Assembly: GCF_032842945.2 (NCBI RefSeq)
Contig: NZ_CP146606.1
Coordinates: forward strand, 310,001-374,000
Direction: 5' to 3'
From: Roseovarius sp. W115
Lineage (GTDB): Bacteria; Pseudomonadota; Alphaproteobacteria; Rhodobacterales; Rhodobacteraceae
Length of the DNA: 64,000 bases
The notes below the pieces were generated by a model, which worked only from the letters and a program-made list of their open reading frames with translations, was not told the origin of the DNA and did not search any database. Position 1 is the stretch's first letter. The number at the start of each line of letters is the position of its first letter. The position numbers were made by a program, and so were the translations under genes. Positions 8,805 to 17,231 of this stretch are shown here, piece after piece.

Positions 8805-8831
8805 GCATAAAGTTACTCAAAATAGCATAAA
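8805..8831. promoter_or_regulatory. Direct repeat GCATAAA, possible operator
   Basis: GCATAAA occurs at 8805-8811 and again at 8825-8831, exactly 20 bp (about two helical turns) apart, in the divergent gap between the XRE regulator and the peptide-binding protein. It is a candidate binding site for the XRE regulator. Confidence 0.3.
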
Positions 8832-8911
8832 CTCGCACAATTGCTTGATGCAAGCTGGTCAGGAAGTTTTCGGCCCAGACTTAAGATTTCATGCTTCTGG
8901 GAGAGAGCCGA

Positions 8912-10510
8912 ATGAAAAAGCAAGAATATATCCAAAAGATGGAACTCAAACTGATCAATCGCCAGATTGATCGTCGGCAGTTCATGCGCGGCGTGCTTGC
9001 CACCGGTCTGACAGTTTCTGCGGCCACAACGTTGGCGGATCGCGCGCATGCGGCAACGCCGCAACGCGGTGGTACGCTGCGCGCGGGTCTGGGCCATGGG
9101 GCAACAACGGATACGCTTGACCCTGGCCTTTTTGCGGCTGGTTTCATGATCCCGGTGGGCATCGCGATGAACGGCTATCTGACCACGATGGACCCCAACA
9201 GCGAGGTCAAGCCGTCTATGGCGGAGTCCTGGGAGGCGTCCTCAGACGCTAAAACCTGGGCCTTCAAAATGCGTCAGGGCATTGAGTTTCACAACGGCAA
9301 GACCGTCACGGCTGAAGATGTTATCACCTCAATTAACCATCACCGCGGGGAGGATAACACATCGGCTGCGGCACCTCTGGTTGCCGGGGTCAAGGACATC
9401 ACCGCTGACGGTGAATTGATCATCTTCGAGCTTGATGCCGGCAACGCCGACTTTCCCGCAGTCCTGACGGACTATCATATTCCTGTTCAGCCGATGGTGG
9501 ATGGCAAAATGGACTGGGAATCCGGTGTAGGTTGCGGACCATACCGGCTTGATAACCTGGAACTTGGTGTGACGGCGCGCCTTAAACGATTTGAAAACCA
9601 CTGGAATGACGAAGAGGGTTTTGTCGACGAGTGGGAACTCCTCGCTCTGCTTGATACCAACGCCCGCATGACCGCTGTTCTGACTGGCGATGTTGATCTT
9701 GCGGACAAAGTGGACGTGAAAACCGCTGGCCGACTAACCGGCGCACCGGGTCTTACCGTGCACAACATTGCCGGGAACCAGCACTACACGTTTGCGATGA
9801 ACACAAAGATGTCACCATATGATGACAACAATGTTCGTCAGGCCCTGAAATACGCAATCAATCGAGAAGAACTGGTTGAGAAGATCCTGTTTGGTTACGG
9901 CGCAGTGGGCAACGACCATCCGATAGGATCCGGCCAACGCTACTTCAACACCGAGCTGGAACAGAAGACTTTTGATCCAGACAAGGCGAAGTTCTATCTC
10001 AAAGAGGCAGGTCTGACGTCACTTGATGTCGAGCTTTCGGCCTCGGATGCCGCTTTCTCCGGTGCAATTGATGCAGGTCTTCTGGTTCAAAACTCTGCGA
10101 CACAGGCAGGTATCAACGTCAACGTCGTCCGGGAGCCTAATGACGGCTACTGGTCTGATGTCTGGATGAAGAAACAATGGGTCGCAAGCTACTGGGGCGG
10201 ACGCCCTGTAGAGGATCTGATGTTTACCCTTGCCTTTAAGAGCGGGGTATCCTGGAACGAAAGCTTTTGGTCGAATGAACGGTTTGACGGTCTTTTGGCT
10301 GAAGCGCGTGCGGAGCTGGACGAAGAAAAACGTCGCGCGATGTATTGGGAAATGCAGGACCTCGTGGCCAATGATGGCGGCGTGGCAATCCCAATGTTCG
10401 CATCCTACGTCTTTGCGACACGGGATGGTGTCGGCACGCCTGAGGTGATCGGTTCAAACCTCGATGTGGATGGCGCCAGCTTTATGAACCGCTGGTGGAA
10501 AACCTCGTGA
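8912..10510 (+). CDS. Peptide ABC transporter substrate-binding protein (SBP_bac_5), Tat-exported
   Basis: A 532-residue periplasmic binding protein. A twin-arginine signal (RRQFMRG at residues 21-27) is followed by a hydrophobic stretch and an AHA-AT cleavage site near residue 48. The mature part has the family-5 hallmarks WAFKMRQGIEFHNGKTVTAE, YTFAMNTKMSPYDDNNVRQA and GVAIPMFASY. The ATG at 8912 follows GGGAGAG; an upstream in-frame start lacks a ribosome site. No permease or ATPase genes follow, so this is an orphan receptor. It resembles the receptor at 37525, whose operon has permeases, and could share that transporter. It is followed by an M81 protein, suggesting peptide or cyclic-peptide use. 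Confidence 0.9.
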   Translation: MKKQEYIQKMELKLINRQIDRRQFMRGVLATGLTVSAATTLADRAHAATPQRGGTLRAGLGHGATTDTLDPGLFAAGFMIPVGIAMNGYLTTMDPNSEVKPSMAESWEASSDAKTWAFKMRQGIEFHNGKTVTAEDVITSINHHRGEDNTSAAAPLVAGVKDITADGELIIFELDAGNADFPAVLTDYHIPVQPMVDGKMDWESGVGCGPYRLDNLELGVTARLKRFENHWNDEEGFVDEWELLALLDTNARMTAVLTGDVDLADKVDVKTAGRLTGAPGLTVHNIAGNQHYTFAMNTKMSPYDDNNVRQALKYAINREELVEKILFGYGAVGNDHPIGSGQRYFNTELEQKTFDPDKAKFYLKEAGLTSLDVELSASDAAFSGAIDAGLLVQNSATQAGINVNVVREPNDGYWSDVWMKKQWVASYWGGRPVEDLMFTLAFKSGVSWNESFWSNERFDGLLAEARAELDEEKRRAMYWEMQDLVANDGGVAIPMFASYVFATRDGVGTPEVIGSNLDVDGASFMNRWWKTS

Positions 10511-10554
10511 TCTCCCTGCCAAACCGCCCATTCAAGCAGGGGTGATTGGCAAAT

Positions 10555-10588
10555 AATCGTGCCGGGGGCGGTTGTCCTCGGCACGATT
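10555..10588 (+). terminator. Intercistronic hairpin after the binding-protein gene
   Basis: AATCGTGCCG and CGGCACGATT make a perfect 10-bp stem with a 14-base loop, followed by TTGTT. It lies between the receptor gene and the mlrC-like gene and could be a weak terminator, or a 3'-end stabiliser that raises receptor mRNA over the downstream gene. Confidence 0.5.
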
Positions 10589-10628
10589 TGTTAAAACAGG
10601 ATCAAGCACGAGCCGGAGGATCACGACA

Positions 10629-12080
10629 ATGCGGCTGTTCATGGCAACGCTGTCTACAGAAACGAACACCTTTTCGCCTGTACCTACAGCAATGTCGGGT
10701 TTTGAAGCATATTACCTGCGCCATGGAACGGCCACGCAAGAGCCGCCAAACCTTATGACCGAGGCCCTGCACGAGTGGCGTTACAGAGGCGAGGCTCTAG
10801 GCTGGGAGGTGGTTGAAAGTCTTGCAGCCATCGCAGAACCCGCGGGAATTACAACAGCGAAATGCTACGAGGCTCTATGCGCGGAAATCCTTTCTGATCT
10901 CGAGGCCGCGGGCGGGGCTGACATCATTCTGTTGCAACTGCATGGGGCGATGGTGGCTGAGGGATTCGATGATTGCGAGGGCGACATCACAAATCGTATC
11001 CGTGCAATGTGCCCCAAGGCCGTGATTGGCATTTCGCTCGATTTACACTGCCATTTGACTGACGCAATGATGCAAGCGTGCGACCTGATCATTTGCTTCA
11101 AGGAATATCCGCATGACGATGCGGCTGCCCGCGCAGCAGAGCTTTTCGATCTTGCCCGACGGACGTTCATCGGAGAATTAAAGCCCGTCATGCGCTGCCA
11201 GCCTTGCCAGATGATCAACATGTATCTGACAAAGACCGGTGCCATGCGAACATTTGTGGATCGCATGTCCAAGCTGGAAGAAGAACTTGGGCTGCTGTCC
11301 ATCTCCCTTGCGCACGGATTTCCATTCGCTGATGTCGCCGACGTGGGAGCAAAAGTGCTGGTCGTGACAAATGGCGACCCTGATCTTGCCCGGTGCACCG
11401 CGCGTCTGTTGAGCAAGGAGTTTTTCACCATTCGTGACGAAGTTTCGTGCCATACCGTGTCACTCGACGAGGCGCTCGATCAAGCAACTGCACACCCACA
11501 AGGCCCTGTGGTCATTGCGGATATGGGTGACAATTCCGGCGGCGGTGCCCCAGGTGACGCGACTTTTGTGCTTCGGGCGCTGCAGGAACGAGAACTCGAA
11601 AACATAGCCAGCGGGATTTACTGGGATCCGATGGTTGTCCGGACTTGCGAGGACGCCGGTGAAGGCGCGACGCTTCGCTTAAGACTTGGAGGCAAGACCA
11701 GTTCAGCATCAGGAGCGCCTATCGATATCACAGCCACTGTGATGCGTATCCGTTCAGGGCTGGGCCAACATCTTGGCAAAGGGCGTGAACCCCTGGGCAC
11801 GATGGTTTGGCTGCGCTGCAGTGGCGATTTGGACATCGTTGTCAACGACTTGCGGACCCAAGTTTATCATCCTGAGGCTTTCGAACAGATGGGGATCGAT
11901 TTGTCCGCCAAATCAATTGTAACCGTAAAATCGCTTTTTCACTTTTATGCACCGTTTGAAAAAATTGCCTCAAAAATCATCCAGGCGGGGACGCCGGGCG
12001 GTACGTCTCCTGACTTCCAAAATATCGCATACACTAAATTGGAGTCCAAATTCTGGCCCAAATCTCAAATATCGCTTTGA
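10629..12080 (+). CDS. M81 family metallopeptidase (MlrC-like)
   Basis: A 483-residue protein matching the MlrC family throughout. The N-terminus has MRLFMATLSTETNTFSPVPT, followed by ADIILLQLHGAMVAEGFDD, IGISLDLHCHLTD and FKEYPHDD, whose His, Asp and Glu residues are plausible zinc ligands. The C-terminal MlrC domain begins near VVIADMGDNSGGGAPGD. MlrC in sphingomonads finishes degradation of linearised microcystin; relatives in Rhodobacterales are uncharacterised and probably act on other small peptides or amides. The ATG at 10629 is preceded by CCGGAGG, a strong ribosome site. Its place behind a peptide receptor supports a role in using the imported compound. Confidence 0.87.
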   Translation: MRLFMATLSTETNTFSPVPTAMSGFEAYYLRHGTATQEPPNLMTEALHEWRYRGEALGWEVVESLAAIAEPAGITTAKCYEALCAEILSDLEAAGGADIILLQLHGAMVAEGFDDCEGDITNRIRAMCPKAVIGISLDLHCHLTDAMMQACDLIICFKEYPHDDAAARAAELFDLARRTFIGELKPVMRCQPCQMINMYLTKTGAMRTFVDRMSKLEEELGLLSISLAHGFPFADVADVGAKVLVVTNGDPDLARCTARLLSKEFFTIRDEVSCHTVSLDEALDQATAHPQGPVVIADMGDNSGGGAPGDATFVLRALQERELENIASGIYWDPMVVRTCEDAGEGATLRLRLGGKTSSASGAPIDITATVMRIRSGLGQHLGKGREPLGTMVWLRCSGDLDIVVNDLRTQVYHPEAFEQMGIDLSAKSIVTVKSLFHFYAPFEKIASKIIQAGTPGGTSPDFQNIAYTKLESKFWPKSQISL

Positions 12081-12204
12081 GTAGGTTGTTCGCCTTCTAG
12101 CGAGCCAGACAAGCACACCTAAATTGTTCGAATTGACCCATACTTCTGCCTCATTGATGGCAAATGGGTAATCGTTGAGCGATAGAGGCGTATGACAAAA
12201 CAGT

Positions 12205-13314
12205 ATGTGTGCAACACCGGACATAGCGGCTCCAAACACAATCGGCTATTTCTCTCCAAGTCAGGCGAAAGAAAGAGCACGAAATTTGCGCGTTTTAATT
12301 GATATCGTTCATCCTGCGGACGTTCTTTTTTTCAAAAGGCCTATTGAGATGCTGGCCGCACGTGGAGATGAGGTGAAAATCCTGTCACGCAACAAGGACA
12401 TTGCCTGCGAGTTGCTCGACGCATTCGGATTTGAACACCACCCCATTTCGTCTGCAAAAACTGGCACAATTGGGCTGGCCACTGAGCTTGCCATGCGCAA
12501 TTTGGCGGTCCTGCGAGCGGCCCGCAGCTTCCGGCCTGACGTGATGATTGGCTTCGGTGGGGTCGCTATTTCTCATATTGGCCGGATCACCGGGATTCCT
12601 TCGATTAGCTTTTACGACTCTGAAAACGCGACGCTGCAAACACGCCTAACGTGGCCTTTCATTTCTCGCTTATTTGTTCCAGCCGGATATTCAGGATCCA
12701 CTCCAAAAGGACGGACCGAGCGGCTGGCAGGAACGAAGGAATTGTCTTTTCTGCATCCCTCGAGTTTTCAGGCAGATCCAGATGTCGCGCTCGCCTCTGG
12801 ACTAGACCCAGATCGTGACAATTTCTTTGTCCGCGTTGTCGCCTGGCGCGCCAATCACGATATTGGCAAAGCGGGTTGGACGCCAGACACTCTGCGATCG
12901 GTGATTTTGTATCTTTCGTCCTTTGGCAAGGTTCATTTGTCGAGCGAACTTGAGGTGCCTGACGATCTGAAACCCTACTTATACAAAGGCCCCAAAGGGT
13001 CAGTACACCATCTTCTTGCACATTGCCGCATGCTTGTCGGGGAAAGTGCGACCATGGCCAGCGAAGCAGCTGTACTTGGTGTTCCGGCAATTTATGCTGG
13101 CCGGGATTTCCCTGGCTATATGTATGATCTTGAAGCCGCGGGCATGGTTAGAAACCTTGCCAATGTCTCCGAGGAGAACTTGAAGAGTTTGATTGATGAA
13201 TGGCTTGCTGTTCCCAAGTCCGAGATCAAAGCAGCTCGTGATATCTATGTCTCGACTTGCCCCGATTGGGCGGAGGCTGTGGTTGCTGCATTGGATGCTG
13301 AAACCGCACGTTGA
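12205..13314 (+). CDS. DUF354 family glycosyltransferase-like protein
   Basis: A 369-residue protein of the DUF354 family, which shares the GT-B-like fold of UDP-GlcNAc 2-epimerases and MurG-like transferases. Recognisable parts are VLIDIVHPADVLFFKRPI, DVMIGFGGVAISHIGRITG and the C-terminal LVGESATMASEAAVLGVPAI, where the nucleotide-sugar site is expected. Family members usually start close to the VLIDI strand, so a TTG at 12286 is an alternative to the ATG at 12205. It heads a three-gene run with a GT2 and a GT-C membrane protein, suggesting synthesis of a glycan or lipid-linked sugar. The substrate is unknown. Confidence 0.8.
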   Translation: MCATPDIAAPNTIGYFSPSQAKERARNLRVLIDIVHPADVLFFKRPIEMLAARGDEVKILSRNKDIACELLDAFGFEHHPISSAKTGTIGLATELAMRNLAVLRAARSFRPDVMIGFGGVAISHIGRITGIPSISFYDSENATLQTRLTWPFISRLFVPAGYSGSTPKGRTERLAGTKELSFLHPSSFQADPDVALASGLDPDRDNFFVRVVAWRANHDIGKAGWTPDTLRSVILYLSSFGKVHLSSELEVPDDLKPYLYKGPKGSVHHLLAHCRMLVGESATMASEAAVLGVPAIYAGRDFPGYMYDLEAAGMVRNLANVSEENLKSLIDEWLAVPKSEIKAARDIYVSTCPDWAEAVVAALDAETAR

Positions 13315-13482
13315 TTGGTCCTGATGGACGCCTTTGGTTAGAGATAGACGCTTAAAGACGCGCAAATAGTGGATAACCCGGCAACACTGTTCACAAAATG
13401 ACAATAATTATTGGTTTTAGGCCCTACTGTTGCCACATTTTTTGAGCAATCGTAGCGCAACTATTATACAACGGCTCGATTG

Positions 13483-14436
13483 ATGAAGCTCATAATCCAA
13501 ATTCCTTGCTACAACGAGGAAGCGACCTTGCCCGAAACTCTTGCGGATTTACCCCGTGAAGTTCCGGGGTTTGACAAGGTTGAATGGCTCATCATCGATG
13601 ATGGGTCTACCGACCGAACGGTTGAAGTTGCGGAAGAACACGGTGTTGACCACATCGTGCGTCAATCTCACAATCAAGGGCTCGCGGTTGCGTTTCTGTC
13701 TGGATTGGAAGCGGCCTTGCGCGCCGGTGCGGATGTCATTGTGAATACCGATGGCGACAACCAATATGCCGCGCGTTGCATACCTGATTTGACCCAGCCC
13801 ATTTTGGATCGCCGGGCGCAGTTCGTCATTGGCGCACGCCCAATTTCCACTATCGAACATTTCTCGCTGGTCAAACGCATGCTTCAAAAACTGGGAAGCT
13901 GGGTTGTTCGACAAGCCAGCGGGACCAAGATTGACGATGCGCCAAGTGGGTTTCGTGCCATTCATCGCGACTCTGCGATCAAGCTCTATGTCTTTGACCG
14001 ATATACCTACACATTAGAGACCATTATTCAGGCGGGTCGTCTCGGCATCCCAATGATGTCTGTTCCGATTGAGGTGAATGATCCGACCAGAGAGTCGCGC
14101 CTGATCCGGTCAATTCCGCAATATATCCGCAGATCGGTCAAGACGATCCTCAGGATCGCAGTGCTCTACCGTCCTTTGCGTTTCTTCACGTGGCTGTCGA
14201 TCGTATCCGCCCTGCCCGGTGCTCTGGCATTCCTGCGCTTTCTCTACCTTTATGCAGCAGGTCAGGGGGATGGTCACATTCAATCACTGGTCATCGGCTC
14301 CGCCTTGATCGGCGTCGGCGCGATTTTCTTTGTTGCTGGGCTGATCGCTGATTTGGTTGCAGCAAACCGGGTTTTGTCAGCAGACATCCGTGGTCGGTTG
14401 CTGCGCGCAGAACTGGATGGAACCAAGCTGGAATGA
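13483..14436 (+). CDS. Family 2 glycosyltransferase (polyprenyl-phosphate sugar synthase-like)
   Basis: A 317-residue membrane-anchored GT2. The catalytic domain shows IPCYNEEATLPETL, WLIIDDGSTDRT and the metal-binding NTDGDNQ motif; DDAPSGFRAIHRD and ETIIQAG follow as in dolichol- or undecaprenyl-phosphate mannosyl/glucosyl transferases. Two hydrophobic helices near residues 235-310 anchor it. Such enzymes charge a lipid carrier that a GT-C enzyme then uses, and a GT-C candidate follows with a 4-bp overlap. The ATG at 13483 lacks an obvious ribosome site; a TTG sits directly in front of it. Confidence 0.86.
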   Translation: MKLIIQIPCYNEEATLPETLADLPREVPGFDKVEWLIIDDGSTDRTVEVAEEHGVDHIVRQSHNQGLAVAFLSGLEAALRAGADVIVNTDGDNQYAARCIPDLTQPILDRRAQFVIGARPISTIEHFSLVKRMLQKLGSWVVRQASGTKIDDAPSGFRAIHRDSAIKLYVFDRYTYTLETIIQAGRLGIPMMSVPIEVNDPTRESRLIRSIPQYIRRSVKTILRIAVLYRPLRFFTWLSIVSALPGALAFLRFLYLYAAGQGDGHIQSLVIGSALIGVGAIFFVAGLIADLVAANRVLSADIRGRLLRAELDGTKLE

Positions 14437-16307
14437 GCCTGCTTCAAAACCGCACAGGGTTTTTCATCCTTGTGGCGCTGACATGCCTATGGGTCGTATT
14501 GGGTTTCTCCGCATCAGACGGGCTCTACAACACAGACGAGACTCTCTATCGTCTGGGCGCCGAGACGTTCCGAAGCACGGGAACCTTCGTCGTGCAAAAC
14601 GGCTATGAGAGCTTTCGCTCTGAGGATCTCAGACATCTTTTGCTTGTTAACGGCCCAAGTGGTCTTGTTCCTCAATACCCGGTCGGGTCTGCCCTCGCCG
14701 CAACTCCTCTCATTGATGTTTTTGGATACAAGAGCCTGCTTGCATTGAATGTCCTGGCGGGCATCGGAGCGCTCTTTTCAACCTATTTTCTGGCCCTTCG
14801 TTTGTTCGGCTCTGACGACGTTGCAAACCTCACAGTTGTTGTCCTCGCTCTGTGCACTTTCTGGAGCGAGTATGTGGTGGGGCTTTGGCCGCACTCGGTC
14901 AGCCTGTTTCTGGTCACACTGGCTATTGTGTTTTTCTTAGCGGCTTTGGACCGCACCCGCGCCGCATGGCATCCCGCCTTTTGGGCTGGCATCTGTGTCG
15001 GTGTCGGAATGTCTTTCAGGTTGGAGGTCTTGCTTTTGCTGCCTGCTATTGCTGCAGCAACCATACTCTATGCGCGCAAACCGATCGAGATCATGATCGC
15101 TGGCGCTTTGGGGATGGCACCAATCATTGCCCTCCTATCCTATGCAAATAAAGTAAAGTTCGACACGTATAGCCCTCTGTCCTACGGGCAATCTGGCGGG
15201 GGGACTGATGCATCAACCTACTGGCCTCTGGGCCTTGCAATGCTGTTTGGATTGACCGGTTTGATTTTCTTGCGAAACAGAAGCGCAGCAAATGTCGAAA
15301 GAAAGTACATTCTCGCCGGCACTGCGGTGTTTGTTTTGGGGGTCGTAATCTTAAATCCCTTCGTTCCAATCCTGCAAAAACTGACTGGTGGGATTCACGC
15401 ACTCCTTCTCGATTCAACGTCAATCCAGGATTCGCGACCCAAGGCTCTGATGACGTTACCGGATGGCACCGTCGCCTTCTGGGGGCTTCCGAAAAAGGCA
15501 CTTTTCCAAAGCTTGCCGTGGCTGGGCTGTCTGGCTTTGCTGATCGGCCTTGTTTGGGGAGAGCGGCGTCGAAGCGTGGCAATTGCCTTGCTCTTTGTCA
15601 CTGTTTGGGCGCTGCCGTTTATTCTGCGAAGCTGGCATGGCGGCATGAGTTCTAACATGCGCTATCTCCTGCCTGTAATACCACTGCTGGCCATGCTCTC
15701 AATCTGGGGAATCCTGGAATTGGCCCAAAGACGCGGCAGCGTAAATCCATACATATTTGGGATAGCAAGTCTTGTTGGTTTTGCGGTGCCATTGGTCTGG
15801 ATTCTATTTGTCAAAGAGTCCACGTTTTGGATCAATCAGGTAGCATCGCTCTACCTGTTTTGCGCAATCGCTGTGCTTTCCTTCGTTGCAGGTTTTGTCA
15901 GGCACAAAGTACTAGCTCAAGTGTCTCTATATGCGGTCGCAGCGGGCTTAGGGTGGTCAAGTTATCTTGCGTTTCAGGACTACAGCCTGTCACAGTCACG
16001 TCGCACAGACACTGCGGCAATTGCCGAGGCAATTTCCAGCATCTCAGATCGTGCTGTACTTTACGGAGCGCCCGCTCATTTCTATCCTGCTTTCTCAAAC
16101 CCCAACCAGTTGCTCGCCCGTCCACCAAACCCCGCAACACAGGTGGACGCAACATTTGTCAAAGCTGCATGCGGTGCAGGCTATCGCGTTTTGTTCGCAG
16201 ATTACTTGATCGAGCAACTCGGAGATTTGGCAGGTTCTGTTTCTGAGTACATGTGGAAAGAGGGCATCAAAGGCCCGGGCATGGTCGAGTTCAATTGCGG
16301 CACCTGA
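14433..16307 (+). CDS. GT-C type membrane glycosyltransferase-like protein
   Basis: A 624-residue protein with roughly a dozen membrane helices. The first periplasmic loop contains the acidic pair in GLYNTDETLYRLGAETF, the position where PMT/ArnT-like GT-C enzymes carry their catalytic aspartate, followed by QYPVGSALAATPLIDVFG. The C-terminal part is soluble. Start and stop overlap with the GT2 gene (ATGA), so the two are coupled and probably act in sequence: the GT2 loads a polyprenyl phosphate and this enzyme transfers the sugar in the periplasm. The acceptor (protein, LPS or exopolysaccharide) is unknown. Confidence 0.75.
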   Translation: MSLLQNRTGFFILVALTCLWVVLGFSASDGLYNTDETLYRLGAETFRSTGTFVVQNGYESFRSEDLRHLLLVNGPSGLVPQYPVGSALAATPLIDVFGYKSLLALNVLAGIGALFSTYFLALRLFGSDDVANLTVVVLALCTFWSEYVVGLWPHSVSLFLVTLAIVFFLAALDRTRAAWHPAFWAGICVGVGMSFRLEVLLLLPAIAAATILYARKPIEIMIAGALGMAPIIALLSYANKVKFDTYSPLSYGQSGGGTDASTYWPLGLAMLFGLTGLIFLRNRSAANVERKYILAGTAVFVLGVVILNPFVPILQKLTGGIHALLLDSTSIQDSRPKALMTLPDGTVAFWGLPKKALFQSLPWLGCLALLIGLVWGERRRSVAIALLFVTVWALPFILRSWHGGMSSNMRYLLPVIPLLAMLSIWGILELAQRRGSVNPYIFGIASLVGFAVPLVWILFVKESTFWINQVASLYLFCAIAVLSFVAGFVRHKVLAQVSLYAVAAGLGWSSYLAFQDYSLSQSRRTDTAAIAEAISSISDRAVLYGAPAHFYPAFSNPNQLLARPPNPATQVDATFVKAACGAGYRVLFADYLIEQLGDLAGSVSEYMWKEGIKGPGMVEFNCGT

Positions 16308-16405
16308 AACGAGTGTTCTGTGCGTTTAAGGAACCGAACTGATCAATTTCGACGCACTAAGTTAAAATTCATGCAGGTTCTGGCGCTTTGCGCCGAAAGA
16401 TCCTA

Positions 16406-16837
16406 TCAGTATGTGGCACAAACGCTTTCGCCCTCAAATCCACGAGGCAACATCTCATCCTGCCAAGGCACGTACTCCGCACTAAAATGAACTGTCGCGC
16501 CGGGCGCATTTTCCCCCAGTAAAACGCAATGCGGTGAAGCCGCACTGGTTCGGGGGCCGGGCTTGAACCGCGCGGCCCCCTTCAGGCTCACACTAGCACC
16601 TGAAAATTCCAGGGCGAAATACCCATCGCCACCAATAAACCTACCCTTAACTTCCAATCCATCCGGAACGCTCTGTTCCACGATGAAAACATATTGACCG
16701 TTTGGTCCCTGCGAGACGAGCGTTGCGTACATGACAAGGTCGGGAGAAAGCCCTTGCGGAGCTTCACTCTCAAGCCCCGTGCACGCTCCGGCATTGGAGA
16801 CACTCAAATATGATTTTCCCCCCAGATCTTGATACAA
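16406..16837 (-). CDS. Uncharacterised protein, possibly frameshifted at its N-terminus
   Basis: A 143-residue frame without recognisable domain; the sequence is mostly beta-like (GQYVFIVEQSVPDGLEVKGR, GGDGYFALEFSGASVSLKG). It begins at a TTG immediately after an in-frame stop and has no ribosome site. A second frame just upstream has an excellent AGGAGG site in front of a GTG at 16928 and reads up to a G6A4 tract at 16814-16823. Removing one base in that tract would fuse the frames into a protein of about 174 residues. Either the gene is frameshifted there or it begins in an atypical way. It lies between the glycan module and the haloperoxidase. Confidence 0.45.
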   Translation of the reverse strand: MYQDLGGKSYLSVSNAGACTGLESEAPQGLSPDLVMYATLVSQGPNGQYVFIVEQSVPDGLEVKGRFIGGDGYFALEFSGASVSLKGAARFKPGPRTSAASPHCVLLGENAPGATVHFSAEYVPWQDEMLPRGFEGESVCATY

Positions 16838-17192
16838 TTAGATACTCGCTACGCTGACTAATGATCGTTTGGGGATGCAAATAACTTGCCACAGCCCGCC
16901 GGTTTTGCATGGCAATACAAAAAGTCACTTCAAAAAATCCTCCTCTCTCACCTCGCAGGGTAATTCCCATTATTCCGGCACTCTGTAAGGGGGGTGTTAA
17001 GCGCTGCGTTAAAGAAGTGTTAAAACCGAATTCTTTTTCAGTTTCCCTTTGAAATCATTATCTTGAGGCACTTAAATTTCCTAGAATGCCCAAAATCCCT
17101 TGTTTTTTTGACGTTTTTTTCGCGCCACCTGCCGCGAAAGCTAACGGCCTGTTGATTACGCAACGTCAATCTTGAGACGTGGGTGGCACCAG

Positions 17193-17216
17193 GACGCGGG
17201 TCACGCGTCTTTTTTT
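17193..17216 (+). terminator. Terminator-like hairpin in the haloperoxidase leader
   Basis: GACGCG, loop GGTCA, CGCGTC, then seven Ts, ending 16 bp before the haloperoxidase ATG and 5 bp before its GGAGG. It has the form of an intrinsic terminator placed in the 5' leader, so it is either an attenuator or a stop for upstream transcription. Just before it lies GGGTGGCACC (17181-17190), which resembles part of a T-box core, but no other T-box features were recognised. Confidence 0.6.
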
Positions 17217-17231
17217 ATTTTGGAGGATTTT

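Noticed and set aside
16980..17231. A full T-box riboswitch upstream of the haloperoxidase
   Set aside because: Only the ten-base GGGTGGCACC resembles the T-box core. I found no specifier stem or other conserved T-box elements, and the class is rare in Proteobacteria, so it is listed only as an observation.
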